Source: Candidatus Limivivens intestinipullorum (GTDB lineage Bacteria; Bacillota; Clostridia; Lachnospirales; Lachnospiraceae). Taken from it: a stretch of DNA of 54,943 nucleotides. Under the pieces are notes generated by a model. That model was not told the DNA's origin. It made no database searches and saw only the letters and a program-made list of their open reading frames with translations. Both the position numbers and the translations under genes were made by a program. Location of the stretch: the NCBI GenBank assembly GCA_018711185.1, contig DVIQ01000105.1, positions 1 to 54,943 on the forward strand, read 5' to 3'. Below are positions 35,444 to 44,198 of this stretch, piece by piece (within the stretch, counting starts at the first letter, position 1; each line of letters opens with the position of its first letter).

Positions 35444-37645
35444 ATGAAAGCATTAGTAATCGCGGAAAAACCCTCTGTAGCCAGGGATATTGCCAGAGTG
35501 CTTGGCTGCCGCCAGAACCGCGGCAGAGCCCTGGAGGGGGACCGGTATATTGTCACCTGGGCTTTGGGGCATCTGGTGACCCTCGCGGACCCGGAGGAAT
35601 ACGATAAAAAGTATGTCAAATGGAATATGGAGGATCTCCCCATGATTCCAAAGAAAATGGAGCTGGTGGTGATTCGTCAGACGGCCGGGCAGTATCAGGC
35701 CGTGAAAAACGAGCTGTTCCGGAAGGATGTGGACACGGTGGTTATTGCCACGGATGCCGGAAGAGAGGGAGAACTGGTGGCCAGATGGATTCTGGAAAAG
35801 GCCGGCTGCCGCAAGCCCATAAAGAGGCTTTGGATTTCTTCCGTGACAGACAAGGCCATCCGGGAGGGCTTTGCCCATTTAAGAGACGGCAGGGAGTACA
35901 ACAATCTGTATGGAGCTGCCGTGGCCAGAGCCGAGGCGGACTGGCTTGTGGGCATCAACGCCACCAGGGCGCTGACCTGTAAATACAACGCCCAGCTCTC
36001 CTGCGGACGCGTTCAGACGCCGACGCTGGCCATGATTGCCGCGCGAGAGGGGCAGATCAAAAATTTCGTGCCCAAAGAATATTACGGAATGGCCCTGACG
36101 GCCGGGGGCGTGCGCTGGACATGGCAAGATTCCAAAAGCAGGTCTTTCTCCACCTTTCAGAAGGACCGGATGGAGGAACTGAAAAAACGTCTTGCAGGGG
36201 AAAACCTGAAAATCAGAAAAACAGAGCGGACAGAGAAAAAATCCTTCGCGCCGGGTCTCTATGATCTGACAGAGCTGCAGCGCGAGGCAAACAAAAGATT
36301 TGGTTATTCGGCCAAGGAGACTCTGAATCTTTGTCAGCGCCTTTACGAGAACCACAAGGTTCTGACCTATCCGAGAACCGACTCCCGCTATATCGGAAAG
36401 GATGTGGCGGAGACCATTAAGGAGCGCCTGGAGGCCTGTGCCGTGGGTCCTTACCGGAAGCTTGCGGGAGCGCTTATCCAAAAGCCGATCCGCGCGAACG
36501 CCTCCTTTGTGGACGATAAAAAGGTCAGCGACCACCACGCCATCATTCCCACGGAACAGTTTGTACAGCTCGCGAATATGACGGCGGAGGAACGGAAGAT
36601 TTACGATCTGGTGGTCCGCCGCTTTCTGGCTGTTCTGTATCCGCCCTTCGTGTATGAGCAGATTTCCATGACGGCCGCTGCCGGGGGAGAAACGTTCCTG
36701 GCCAGGGGAAAGACCGTAAAAAGTCCGGGCTGGAAGGCTGTTTACGAAGAAAACTGGGACGAGCAGGAGGATGAGGAGGCCGGGGAAGAACAGCGGGTGA
36801 GAGAGCAGACCCTTCCCGCCATGGAGAACGGGCTGGCGCTGAAAATCGACCGGGCAGAGATTACCGCGGGCAGGACAAAGCCGCCGGCGCCTTTTAACGA
36901 GGCGACCCTTTTATCCGCCATGGAAAATCCGGCGCGCTATATGGAGTCCGGGGACCGGGCCGCGGCCAGAACATTGGAGGAGACCGGCGGTCTTGGAACG
37001 GTGGCAACCAGAGCGGATATTATTGACAAGCTCTTTTCCGGATTTTTGATGGAGAAAAAGGGCAAGGACATTTTTACCACATCCAAGGGTCGGCAGCTTC
37101 TGGAGCTGGTGCCGGAGGATTTAAAAAAGCCGGAGCTTACGGCGGACTGGGAAAACAAGCTCTCCCGGATTGCCAAAGGGAATCTGAAAAAAGAGGACTT
37201 TATCCGAAATATCGAGGATTACACCAGAGATCTGATTCAGGAGATTAAGGAAGGGCAGGGAACGTTCCGCCACGATAATCTTACGAATAAGCGCTGCCCG
37301 GTATGCCAGAAGCGTCTGCTGGCGGTAAACGGAAAGAACAGCCGTATGCTGGTCTGCCAGGACCGGGAATGCGGCTACCGGGAGACCATCGCCAGACTCA
37401 CCAACGCCCGGTGTCCCAACTGCCACCGGAAGATGGAGCTGATGGGAAAAGGGGAGGAAGAGACCTTTGTTTGTCAGACCTGCGGTTACAAGGAGCGCTT
37501 GTCCGCTTTCAAGAAAAGGCGGGAAAAAGAAGGGGCCGGCGTCTCCAAAAAGGATGTTCAGAAATACCTGAACAAGCAGAAGCAGGAGTCACAGGAGCCG
37601 GTAAACAATGCCATGGCCCAGGCCCTGGCCAAGCTGAAATTTTAA
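35444..37645 (+). CDS. topB: DNA topoisomerase III
   Basis: Type IA topoisomerase that unlinks single strands, acting on replication and recombination intermediates. 733 residues. TOPRIM starts ALVIAEKPSVARDIARVLG, with VIATDAGREGELVARWIL. The active-site tyrosine is in VLTYPRTDSRYIGKD. EATLLSAMENPARYM and GLGTVATRADIIDKLF follow. The C-terminus (about 617-690) has two zinc-ribbon modules (CPVCQKRLL...CQDRECGY; CPNCHRKM...CQTCGY), then a basic tail. TopB is often on mobile elements, but here the flanks are ordinary chromosomal genes. It is 12 nt after the FHA-like gene; SD AAAGGAAG. Confidence 0.95.
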   Translation: MKALVIAEKPSVARDIARVLGCRQNRGRALEGDRYIVTWALGHLVTLADPEEYDKKYVKWNMEDLPMIPKKMELVVIRQTAGQYQAVKNELFRKDVDTVVIATDAGREGELVARWILEKAGCRKPIKRLWISSVTDKAIREGFAHLRDGREYNNLYGAAVARAEADWLVGINATRALTCKYNAQLSCGRVQTPTLAMIAAREGQIKNFVPKEYYGMALTAGGVRWTWQDSKSRSFSTFQKDRMEELKKRLAGENLKIRKTERTEKKSFAPGLYDLTELQREANKRFGYSAKETLNLCQRLYENHKVLTYPRTDSRYIGKDVAETIKERLEACAVGPYRKLAGALIQKPIRANASFVDDKKVSDHHAIIPTEQFVQLANMTAEERKIYDLVVRRFLAVLYPPFVYEQISMTAAAGGETFLARGKTVKSPGWKAVYEENWDEQEDEEAGEEQRVREQTLPAMENGLALKIDRAEITAGRTKPPAPFNEATLLSAMENPARYMESGDRAAARTLEETGGLGTVATRADIIDKLFSGFLMEKKGKDIFTTSKGRQLLELVPEDLKKPELTADWENKLSRIAKGNLKKEDFIRNIEDYTRDLIQEIKEGQGTFRHDNLTNKRCPVCQKRLLAVNGKNSRMLVCQDRECGYRETIARLTNARCPNCHRKMELMGKGEEETFVCQTCGYKERLSAFKKRREKEGAGVSKKDVQKYLNKQKQESQEPVNNAMAQALAKLKF

Positions 37646-37651
37646 TTTTTA

Positions 37652-37680
37652 TTGTAGTTTTTGGGGGAATATGGTATACT
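37652..37680 (+). promoter_or_regulatory. pyrH operon promoter
   Basis: TTGTAG at 37652-37657, 17-bp spacer, TATACT at 37675-37680, just after the topB stop. Confidence 0.65.
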
Positions 37681-37704
37681 GGGGCATATACAAACAAAAA
37701 CATA

Positions 37705-37748
37705 GCTGCCTGACGGTCTGTGCTTTTTTCGCGGGGCCGTCAGGCAGC
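37705..37748 (+). promoter_or_regulatory. Long hairpin in the pyrH leader
   Basis: GCTGCCTGACGG and CCGTCAGGCAGC form a perfect 12-bp stem around a 20-nt loop that contains six T residues. It ends three bases before the SD-bearing segment and has no T-tract after it, so translational or RNA-stability control is more likely than termination. Confidence 0.6.
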
Positions 37749-37750
37749 GG

Positions 37751-37767
37751 TTCAGGAGTGCGAAAAT
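37751..37767 (-). repeat. 17-bp match to the hairpin repeat over the pyrH SD
   Basis: TTCAGGAGTGCGAAAAT is identical to part of copy F (near 1518) and to the complement of part of copy E (near 43030). It contains the SD (CAGGAG) and the first two bases of the pyrH ATG. It is possibly a tiny remnant of the repeat that was kept as a ribosome-binding site; chance is not excluded. Confidence 0.45.
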
Positions 37768-38461
37768 GAAAAGAGTTCTGTTGAAGCTAAGCGGAGAGGC
37801 GCTGGCAGGAGAAAAAAAGACGGGCTTTGACGAGCCGACAGTGGTAAAGGTAGCCCGTCAGGTAAAGAAGCTGACCGAGTCCGGCATTCAGGTGGGAATC
37901 GTGATCGGTGGAGGAAATTTCTGGCGGGGCCGTTCCAGTGAGAATATCGACCGGACCAAGGCTGATCAGATCGGTATGCTTGCCACGGTGATGAACTGCA
38001 TTTACGTATCGGAGATCTTCCGATCCCAGGGGATGGAGACAAAGGTGTTTACGCCCTTTGCCTGCGGTTCCTTTACGGAGCTGTTTTCAAAGGACGCCGT
38101 GAACGCCTGCTTTGAGCGGGGAATGGTGACTTTTTACGCGGGCGGAACCGGCCATCCGTATTTTTCCACGGATACGGCCACGGTGCTGCGGGCTATTGAG
38201 ATTGAGGCGGATGTGATCCTTCTGGCCAAGTCCATTGACGGCGTCTACGACAGCGATCCCAAGGATAACCCGGACGCGCGCAAGTTTTCCGAGATTACGA
38301 TTCAGGAAGTGATCGACCGCAAGCTTGGCGTGGTGGATATGACCGCGTCCATTCTCTGCATGGAGAATAAAATGCCGATGCTGGTGTTCGGACTGAACGA
38401 GGAAAACAGCATTGTCAATACCGTAAACGGCGAATTCCACGGTACGAAAGTGACCGTATGA
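37766..38461 (+). CDS. pyrH: UMP kinase
   Basis: Phosphorylates UMP to UDP; hexameric, GTP-activated and UTP-inhibited in bacteria. 231 residues. Amino-acid-kinase fold: KRVLLKLSGEALAGEKKTGFD, GIQVGIVIGGGNFWRGR, DRTKADQIGMLATVMN, FYAGGTGHPYFSTDTATVLRAIEIEAD, LLAKSIDGVYDSDPKDNPDA. It is followed by frr, the usual partner. The rpsB and tsf genes that commonly precede pyrH are absent; topB is upstream instead. Confidence 0.97.
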   Translation: MKRVLLKLSGEALAGEKKTGFDEPTVVKVARQVKKLTESGIQVGIVIGGGNFWRGRSSENIDRTKADQIGMLATVMNCIYVSEIFRSQGMETKVFTPFACGSFTELFSKDAVNACFERGMVTFYAGGTGHPYFSTDTATVLRAIEIEADVILLAKSIDGVYDSDPKDNPDARKFSEITIQEVIDRKLGVVDMTASILCMENKMPMLVFGLNEENSIVNTVNGEFHGTKVTV

Positions 38462-38510
38462 GCGATTTGCGGAGAAAGAATATCAGCAAAATTGAAAGGG
38501 AGATGAAACC

Positions 38511-39065
38511 ATGGATGAGAGAATTAAAGTATATGAGCAGAAGATGACAAAATCCTACGACAGCATGCTGAAGGAATTTGCCGGTATCCGGGCGGGCCGG
38601 GCGAACCCCCATGTGCTTGACAAGCTTACGGTGGACTATTACGGAGCGCCGACTCCGATTCAGCAGGTGGGAAATATCACGGTTCCCGAAGCAAGAATCC
38701 TTCAGATCCAGCCCTGGGAGAGCAAGATGATCAAGGCTGTGGAGAAAGCCATTCTCGCGTCGGACATCGGGATTACTCCCAGCAACGACGGCCATGTGAT
38801 CCGTCTGGTATTTCCGGAGCTGACGGAGGAGCGCAGAAAGGATCTGGTAAAGGACGTTAAGAAAAAGGGCGAGGGCGCGAAGGTCGCCATGCGGAACATC
38901 CGCCGGGATGCCAATGACTTCCTGAAGAAGCTTGGAAAGAGTTCCGATGTGTCAGAGGACGAGGTAAAGGACCTTGAGGACGCGGTACAGAAAATGACCG
39001 ATAAGTTTATCAAAGATGTGGATAAGGCCGTTGAAGAAAAGTCAAAGGAAATTATGACCGTATAA
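38511..39065 (+). CDS. frr: Ribosome recycling factor
   Basis: Works with EF-G to split post-termination ribosomes. 184 residues: KMTKSYDSMLKEFAGIRAGRANPHVLDKLTVDYYGAPTPIQQVGNITVPEARILQIQPWE, the three-helix-bundle part RLVFPELTEERRKDLVKDVKKKGEGAKVAMRNIRRDANDFLKKL, and C-terminal helix. Length and motifs are standard. SD GGGAGATG. The 39065-39264 gap before uppS contains no terminator with a clear T-tract, so transcription probably continues. Confidence 0.97.
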   Translation: MDERIKVYEQKMTKSYDSMLKEFAGIRAGRANPHVLDKLTVDYYGAPTPIQQVGNITVPEARILQIQPWESKMIKAVEKAILASDIGITPSNDGHVIRLVFPELTEERRKDLVKDVKKKGEGAKVAMRNIRRDANDFLKKLGKSSDVSEDEVKDLEDAVQKMTDKFIKDVDKAVEEKSKEIMTV

Positions 39066-39263
39066 TGATAGGGGCTGCGGCAGCCACGGTTTCCCGCACA
39101 GTATGAAAGACGGAAGCGCTGTCTGCGTGCTGTGCGGGTTTGCTGTGTGCCTGCACGGCCTTTCTTTTTAAGCGTACCCGGCAGGCGGCCCGCCATGCCC
39201 GCATGAAGGAACATTTGCCGGGCAATGGGCGGCAGCGGCGCGCTTTTGCGGAAAGGAGACGAT

Positions 39264-39971
39264 ATGGTAATACCTCAGCATGTGGCGATTATTCTGGATG
39301 GAAACGGACGCTGGGCGAAAAGCAAGGGAATGCCCAGGAATTACGGGCATTCCAGAGGAGCGAAAAATCTTGAGGTGATCTGTGAGGACGCCTATAATAT
39401 GGGGATTAAATACCTGACGGTCTACCTGTTTTCCACGGAAAACTGGAAGCGGTCCCCGGAAGAGGTGGACAGCCTTATGAAGCTGTTCCGCAGCTATACG
39501 AAAACCTGCATAAAGACGGCGCAGAAAAACAACATGCGCGTTCGGGTCATCGGAGATCCCACAGCTCTGGCGGAGGATCTCCAGGAGAGCCTGCGCCGGC
39601 TTGTGGACACTTCAAAGGAGAACACAGGGCTTCAGTTTCAGATTGCCATTAATTACGGCAGCCGGGATGAGATTGTCCGGGCGGTACGCAGGCTTTCAAG
39701 AGACTGTATGGATGGAAAGGTAAGGCCGGAGGACATTGATGAGAAGCTGTTTTCCGGGTATCTGGATACCTGGGATGTGCCGGATCCAGATCTTTTGATC
39801 CGCACCAGCGGGGAGGAGCGGCTGTCAAACTACCTGTTATGGCAGCTGGCCTACACGGAGTTCTATTTTACGGATGTTCCCTGGCCGGCGTTTACAAAGG
39901 ACGATCTTTGGAAGGCCATTGAAAAATACAACAGCCGGGAGAGACGGTACGGAGGCGTGAAGGAGGAATAA
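39264..39971 (+). CDS. uppS: Isoprenyl transferase (undecaprenyl diphosphate synthase)
   Basis: Builds the C55 lipid carrier for peptidoglycan and teichoic-acid synthesis by cis-condensation of isopentenyl diphosphate. 235 residues. Catalytic Asp in HVAIILDGNGRWAKSKGMPRNYGHSRGA; FSTENWKRSPEEV; INYGSRDEI; DPDLLIRTSGEERLSNYLLWQLAYTEFYF. The start at 39264 follows AAAGGAG; the longer frame from 39225 has no SD. It is two bases before cdsA, in a membrane-lipid operon. Confidence 0.96.
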   Translation: MVIPQHVAIILDGNGRWAKSKGMPRNYGHSRGAKNLEVICEDAYNMGIKYLTVYLFSTENWKRSPEEVDSLMKLFRSYTKTCIKTAQKNNMRVRVIGDPTALAEDLQESLRRLVDTSKENTGLQFQIAINYGSRDEIVRAVRRLSRDCMDGKVRPEDIDEKLFSGYLDTWDVPDPDLLIRTSGEERLSNYLLWQLAYTEFYFTDVPWPAFTKDDLWKAIEKYNSRERRYGGVKEE

Positions 39972-39973
39972 CC

Positions 39974-40780
39974 ATGTTTGTGACAAGACTCGTCAGCGGA
40001 ATTGTACTGGTGGCGGCGGCTCTGGTTACGATTATCAGCGGCGGCGCCGTGCTGTGGACGACCCTTCTCGTTCTGTCTCTTATCGGTGTCTTTGAGCTTT
40101 ACCGGGCCATGGGGATCTGGAAAAAGGAGGATCCTCTTTTAAGCCTGGTGGGCTTCGCGGGAGTAGTTTTTTATTATCTTCTGCTAATCCCCGGGGAAGA
40201 GGCATATACTATGCCAGGGCTTATTCTGACACTCATCGCGCTGATGACGCTGTATGTGTACCGCTATCCCAGGTATCAGGCAGGGCAGATCGCCGAGGCG
40301 TTTTTCGGCGTTGTATATGTGGCTGTGATGCTTTCCTGCATTTATTTTACCAGGAACGCTGAGGACGGCGCATTTCGGGTGTGGCTGATTTTTCTGTGCT
40401 CCTGGGGCTGCGATACCTGCGCTTACTGTGTGGGAATGCTCATCGGAAAGCATAAGATGTCCCCGAAGCTCAGCCCTAAGAAGTCTGTGGAAGGGGCAGT
40501 GGGAGGCGTCGTGGGCGCGGCCGTTTTAGGAGCCGTGTACGCGGCGGCGGCAGGACCGTATCTGTCGGATGAAGGACAGATTGTAGTTTACGGCGGCATC
40601 TGCGCGGTAGGAGCGGTGATCTCCATGATTGGAGATCTGGCGGCTTCCGCCATTAAGAGAAATCATAATTTAAAGGATTACGGAAAGCTGATTCCAGGCC
40701 ATGGAGGGGTTTTGGACCGGTTTGACAGCGTGATTTTCACCGCGCCGGTGATTTACCTTCTTGTGCTGATCTGGGGATGA
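39974..40780 (+). CDS. cdsA: Phosphatidate cytidylyltransferase
   Basis: Makes CDP-diacylglycerol, the precursor of all phospholipids. 268 residues, about seven to eight membrane helices. C-terminal family signature SAIKRNHNLKDYGKLIPGHGGVLDRFDS is complete; KLSPKKSVEGAVGG is also typical. SD GGAGG lies in the uppS end. Genes on both sides are in the same direction with spacing under 15 nt. Confidence 0.96.
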   Translation: MFVTRLVSGIVLVAAALVTIISGGAVLWTTLLVLSLIGVFELYRAMGIWKKEDPLLSLVGFAGVVFYYLLLIPGEEAYTMPGLILTLIALMTLYVYRYPRYQAGQIAEAFFGVVYVAVMLSCIYFTRNAEDGAFRVWLIFLCSWGCDTCAYCVGMLIGKHKMSPKLSPKKSVEGAVGGVVGAAVLGAVYAAAAGPYLSDEGQIVVYGGICAVGAVISMIGDLAASAIKRNHNLKDYGKLIPGHGGVLDRFDSVIFTAPVIYLLVLIWG

Positions 40781-40792
40781 AAGGATATGCGT

Positions 40793-41938
40793 ATGAAAAA
40801 AATAGCTGTTCTGGGGTCCACCGGTTCCATTGGAACCCAGACCCTTGAAATCGCGGCGGCAAACCCGGGGCTTATCCAGGTGGAGGCCCTGGCCGCCGGA
40901 AAAAATATCCGGCTTTTGGAGGAGCAGATCCGCCGGTTCCGTCCGAAAATTGCGGCGGTATGGGAGGAGGCCGACGCGGCTAGGCTGCGTCTGACGGTGG
41001 CGGACCTGGATACAGAAATTTTAAGCGGTATGGAGGGACTTACCGCTGTGGCCGTTTGTGAGTCCGCAAAGATTCTGGTGACGGCCATTGTGGGGATGAT
41101 CGGCATCCGGCCTACCATCGCCGCTATAGAGGCAGGAAAAGACATCGCCCTGGCGAATAAGGAAACCCTTGTGACAGCCGGGCATCTGATTATGCCCCTG
41201 GCGAAGGAAAAGGGCGTGCGAATCCTTCCGGTGGACAGCGAGCACAGCGCGATATTCCAGAGCCTGAACGGAGAATCCCCAAAAGAAATTTCAAAGATTC
41301 TCCTCACCGCCTCCGGCGGTCCCTTCCGGGGGAAAATACAGAAGGATCTGGAAAACGTCCGGGTGGAGGACGCCTTAAAGCATCCGAACTGGACCATGGG
41401 ACAGAAGATTACCATCGACTCCGCTACCCTGGTAAATAAGGGCCTGGAGGTTATGGAGGCAAAGTGGCTTTTCGGCGTGGATCTGGATCAGATTCAGGTG
41501 GTAGTTCAGCCCCAGAGTGTGATTCATTCGATGGTGGAATTCGCGGACGGGGCGGTGATAGCCCAGCTTGGGACGCCGGATATGAAGCTCCCCATTCAGT
41601 ACGCTCTGTTTTATCCGAACCGCCGGTATCTGGCAGGGGAGCGGCTGGATTTCTTCAAGCTTGGACGGATCACCTTTGAACAGCCGGATACAAAGACCTT
41701 TCTGGGCCTGCCGCTGGCTTACGAGGCAGCCGGGGCGGGAGGGTCCATGCCTACGGTGTTCAACGCGGCCAATGAGATGGCCGTAAAAAAATTCCTGGAA
41801 CGGAGGATCCGTTTCCTGGATATTTACGACATAATTTCAGACTGTATGCGGGAACATAAAATCATAGAAAATCCCTCCGTAGAAGAGATCCTGGATACGG
41901 AAGCGGCTGTCTACGAGAGGATTGAAAGCAGGTGGTAA
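40793..41938 (+). CDS. dxr: 1-deoxy-D-xylulose 5-phosphate reductoisomerase
   Basis: Second step of the MEP isoprenoid route, making 2-C-methyl-erythritol 4-phosphate with NADPH and a divalent metal. 381 residues. Seen: VLGSTGSIGTQTLEIA; LANKETLVTAGHLI; metal and substrate site PVDSEHSAIFQSL; LTASGGPFRG; KHPNWTMGQKITIDSATLVNKGLEVMEAKWLF. ATG 40793 is seven bases from AAAGGA; the ATG at 40787 is too close to it. It feeds isoprenoid units towards UppS encoded two genes upstream. Confidence 0.96.
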   Translation: MKKIAVLGSTGSIGTQTLEIAAANPGLIQVEALAAGKNIRLLEEQIRRFRPKIAAVWEEADAARLRLTVADLDTEILSGMEGLTAVAVCESAKILVTAIVGMIGIRPTIAAIEAGKDIALANKETLVTAGHLIMPLAKEKGVRILPVDSEHSAIFQSLNGESPKEISKILLTASGGPFRGKIQKDLENVRVEDALKHPNWTMGQKITIDSATLVNKGLEVMEAKWLFGVDLDQIQVVVQPQSVIHSMVEFADGAVIAQLGTPDMKLPIQYALFYPNRRYLAGERLDFFKLGRITFEQPDTKTFLGLPLAYEAAGAGGSMPTVFNAANEMAVKKFLERRIRFLDIYDIISDCMREHKIIENPSVEEILDTEAAVYERIESRW

Positions 41939-41939
41939 A

Positions 41940-42971
41940 TTGACGATTATTATTGCCCTTCTGATTTTCAGCCTGATTATCATTATCCATGAGCTGGGAC
42001 ATTTTCTGCTGGCGAAATTCAATAAAGTGACGGTGGTGGAGTTTGCTCTCGGCATGGGTCCAAGGCTGGTTTCCTTTACAAGGGGAGAGACGACGTACTG
42101 CATAAAACTTCTGCCTTTCGGCGGCTCCTGCATGATGCTGGGAGAGGACATGGGAACCATGGAGGAGGGCTCCTTTGGCAGCAAATCTGTGTGGGCCAGG
42201 ATTTCCGTCATCGCGGCGGGACCGATTTTCAATTTTATTCTGGCATTTCTGCTGTCCCTGTTTATCGTGGGGAGCATCGGCTATGACGCGCCCATTATTG
42301 TCAGCGTCCAGGAGGGAAGCCCTGCCGCGGAGGCAGGAATCCAGGCGGGGGATGAGATTCTTAAGATCAATGGAATGAACATCCATGTGAGCCGTGAAAT
42401 TACAAATTACGTTTCCTTCCACCAAGGAGAGTCCGAGGTAATTGTATGGGAGCATGAGGGAGAGCGGCAGCAGGCCGAGATCACGCCGGCACTTCAGGAG
42501 AACGGCCAGTACCTGTTCGGGATCTCCGTAAACAGCAACCTGCGGGTAAAGGGAAGCGCGTGGGATACCATCCGCTACAGCGCCTATGAGGTAAAATACT
42601 GGATCTGGACCACCATTGAAAGTCTGAAGATGCTCGTTCAGGGCCAGGTGGGACTGGACGATATGTCCGGCCCGGTGGGCGTTGTGGACGCCATCGGGGA
42701 AACCTATGAAGCCAGCAAGGAGGACGGCGCCTTTTACGTCTGGCTGAATATGTTAAATATTTCCATCCTGCTGACGGCGAACCTGGGGGTTATGAACCTT
42801 CTTCCCCTTCCTGCTCTGGACGGCGGACGCCTGATCTTTCTGTTCATTGAGGCCATACGCCGCAAGCGCATGGACCCGGAAAAAGAGGGGATGGTCCACT
42901 TCATCGGCCTGATGGCATTGATGGTGCTGATGGTAGTGGTCATGTTCAACGACGTAAAAAAACTGTTTTAA
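41940..42971 (+). CDS. rseP: Site-2 intramembrane metalloprotease RseP/RasP
   Basis: Zinc protease that cuts membrane substrates within the bilayer, such as anti-sigma factors already clipped outside. 343 residues. HELGH at about 17-21 in the first helix, a PDZ domain (about 110-190: VSVQEGSPAAEAGIQAGDEILKINGMNI), and the third zinc ligand in LLPLPALDGGRLIF. The start appears to be TTG at 41940, four bases after AGGTGG and just after the dxr stop; no ATG exists near. An earlier TTG at 41922 lies in dxr. It ends NDVKKLF. The RsiV-like protein at 11421 is a candidate substrate. Confidence 0.93.
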   Translation: MTIIIALLIFSLIIIIHELGHFLLAKFNKVTVVEFALGMGPRLVSFTRGETTYCIKLLPFGGSCMMLGEDMGTMEEGSFGSKSVWARISVIAAGPIFNFILAFLLSLFIVGSIGYDAPIIVSVQEGSPAAEAGIQAGDEILKINGMNIHVSREITNYVSFHQGESEVIVWEHEGERQQAEITPALQENGQYLFGISVNSNLRVKGSAWDTIRYSAYEVKYWIWTTIESLKMLVQGQVGLDDMSGPVGVVDAIGETYEASKEDGAFYVWLNMLNISILLTANLGVMNLLPLPALDGGRLIFLFIEAIRRKRMDPEKEGMVHFIGLMALMVLMVVVMFNDVKKLF

Positions 42972-43098
42972 CAGTTCACCTGAACTGTTATCTGCAAAAA
43001 TCCATTAGAAATCGCCTTCGGCGATGGGATTTTCGCACTCCTGAAGCATGTTCTTACGGTCTGCGCAGCATGTGCGCAGACCTAGGCGGAACTGTTTC
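42968..43098 (+). mobile_element. Hairpin repeat at the rseP stop codon (copy E)
   Basis: 131 bp with the same three-hairpin layout: TTAACAGTTC at the left, inner ATCGCC-TTC-GGCGAT, right hairpin GGTCTGCGCA-GCATG-TGCGCAGACC (perfect arms), and GAACTGTTTC at the right. The rseP stop TAA (42969-42971) is part of its left end. I see no convincing target duplication; AACTGTTT occurs on both sides, but the right one is part of the element end. Confidence 0.78.
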
Positions 43099-43131
43099 TG
43101 AAATTTCAGCAGCGGGGAGAGACAGAAAAAT

Positions 43132-44145
43132 ATGAAAATCGCAGATATGCACTGTGACACCCTCCTGCACCTTTACGGGCAGGGAAAGAAAACAGGACTT
43201 AGGGAAAACGGCTGCCATGTGGATATTTCAAAAATGCAGCGGGCAGACTATCTGATACAGAATTTCGCGGTCTTTATTGACGCCGGGGCCTCCGGGAATC
43301 CATTTGAGGACGCCATGGCAGTCATTGACCGGTATTATCAGGAGCTTGCGGCGAACGCGGACCGGATTGCCCCGGTGTTTTCCTGGAAGGATATTCAGGA
43401 GAACCAAAGGAACGGGAAGCTTTGCGCCATGCTTACTTTAGAGGAGGGGGCCGTCATCAAAGGACGCCTGGAATACCTTCGGAATTTCCACCGGCTGGGC
43501 GTGCGTATGATGACCCTTACCTGGAACTATGAAAACGAGCTGGGGGTTCCAAATCTGATCTGGAAATCCAAGGGAGTGCCGGCGCTTTCCGCCAGAAATC
43601 CCAAAGGCCTGACGTCTATGGGAATCCAGGCGGTGGAGGAGATGGAGCGCGTGGGGATTATCCCCGACGTATCCCATCTGTCGGACGGGGGCTTCTGGGA
43701 TGTGGCGAAGCACACCAGAAAGCCTTTTGTGGCCAGCCATTCCAACGCGGAGGCTGTGTGCAATGTTTCCCGGAACCTGACGGACGATATGATCCGCTGC
43801 CTTGGAGAGCGGGGAGGCGTCATGGGCCTGAACCTGGCCGCCGGATTTTTGACGGATCCGGAGTCGGCCGACCCGGAAACCCTTCTGGCCGCGGCTGCCG
43901 GACACGTGGCTCATGCCGCGGATGTGGGCGGCGTGGAGGTCTGCGCACTTGGCAGCGACCTGGACGGCATCGGGACGAATCCGGCGGTGCCGGACGCTTC
44001 TTTTATGCCCAGGATTGCGGACGCCCTGAAAAAGAAGGGTTTTCATGAGAGCGAGATTGAAAAGGTTTTTTATAAAAACGTGCTGCGGGTATACCGCGAA
44101 ACCCTCGGGGATGTTGCTGTTCACGGACCGAAGGGCCGTGAATAG
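43132..44145 (+). CDS. Membrane dipeptidase (peptidase family M19)
   Basis: 337 residues, a TIM-barrel zinc dipeptidase of the renal-dipeptidase family. N-terminal metal motif ADMHCDTLLHL (HxD), the bridging Glu in AMLTLEEGAVI, later IPDVSHLSDGGFWDVAKHTRKPFVASHSNAEAVCNVSRNLTD, and GSDLDGI near the end. It probably hydrolyses dipeptides, possibly with D-residues, in the cytosol; no signal peptide is visible. SD is GGGGAGAGA at long spacing. It begins soon after the repeat at the rseP end. Confidence 0.92.
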   Translation: MKIADMHCDTLLHLYGQGKKTGLRENGCHVDISKMQRADYLIQNFAVFIDAGASGNPFEDAMAVIDRYYQELAANADRIAPVFSWKDIQENQRNGKLCAMLTLEEGAVIKGRLEYLRNFHRLGVRMMTLTWNYENELGVPNLIWKSKGVPALSARNPKGLTSMGIQAVEEMERVGIIPDVSHLSDGGFWDVAKHTRKPFVASHSNAEAVCNVSRNLTDDMIRCLGERGGVMGLNLAAGFLTDPESADPETLLAAAAGHVAHAADVGGVEVCALGSDLDGIGTNPAVPDASFMPRIADALKKKGFHESEIEKVFYKNVLRVYRETLGDVAVHGPKGRE

Positions 44146-44198
44146 CAACAACGGTTTGGCGGGCGGCACGAAGTGAGAATCAGAAGGAAGGAATGTAC

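Noticed and set aside
42961-43097. AACTGTTT on both sides of copy E as a target duplication
   Set aside because: The right copy is part of the element's own inverted end (GAACTGTT) and the left is the natural end of rseP, so the match is probably chance.
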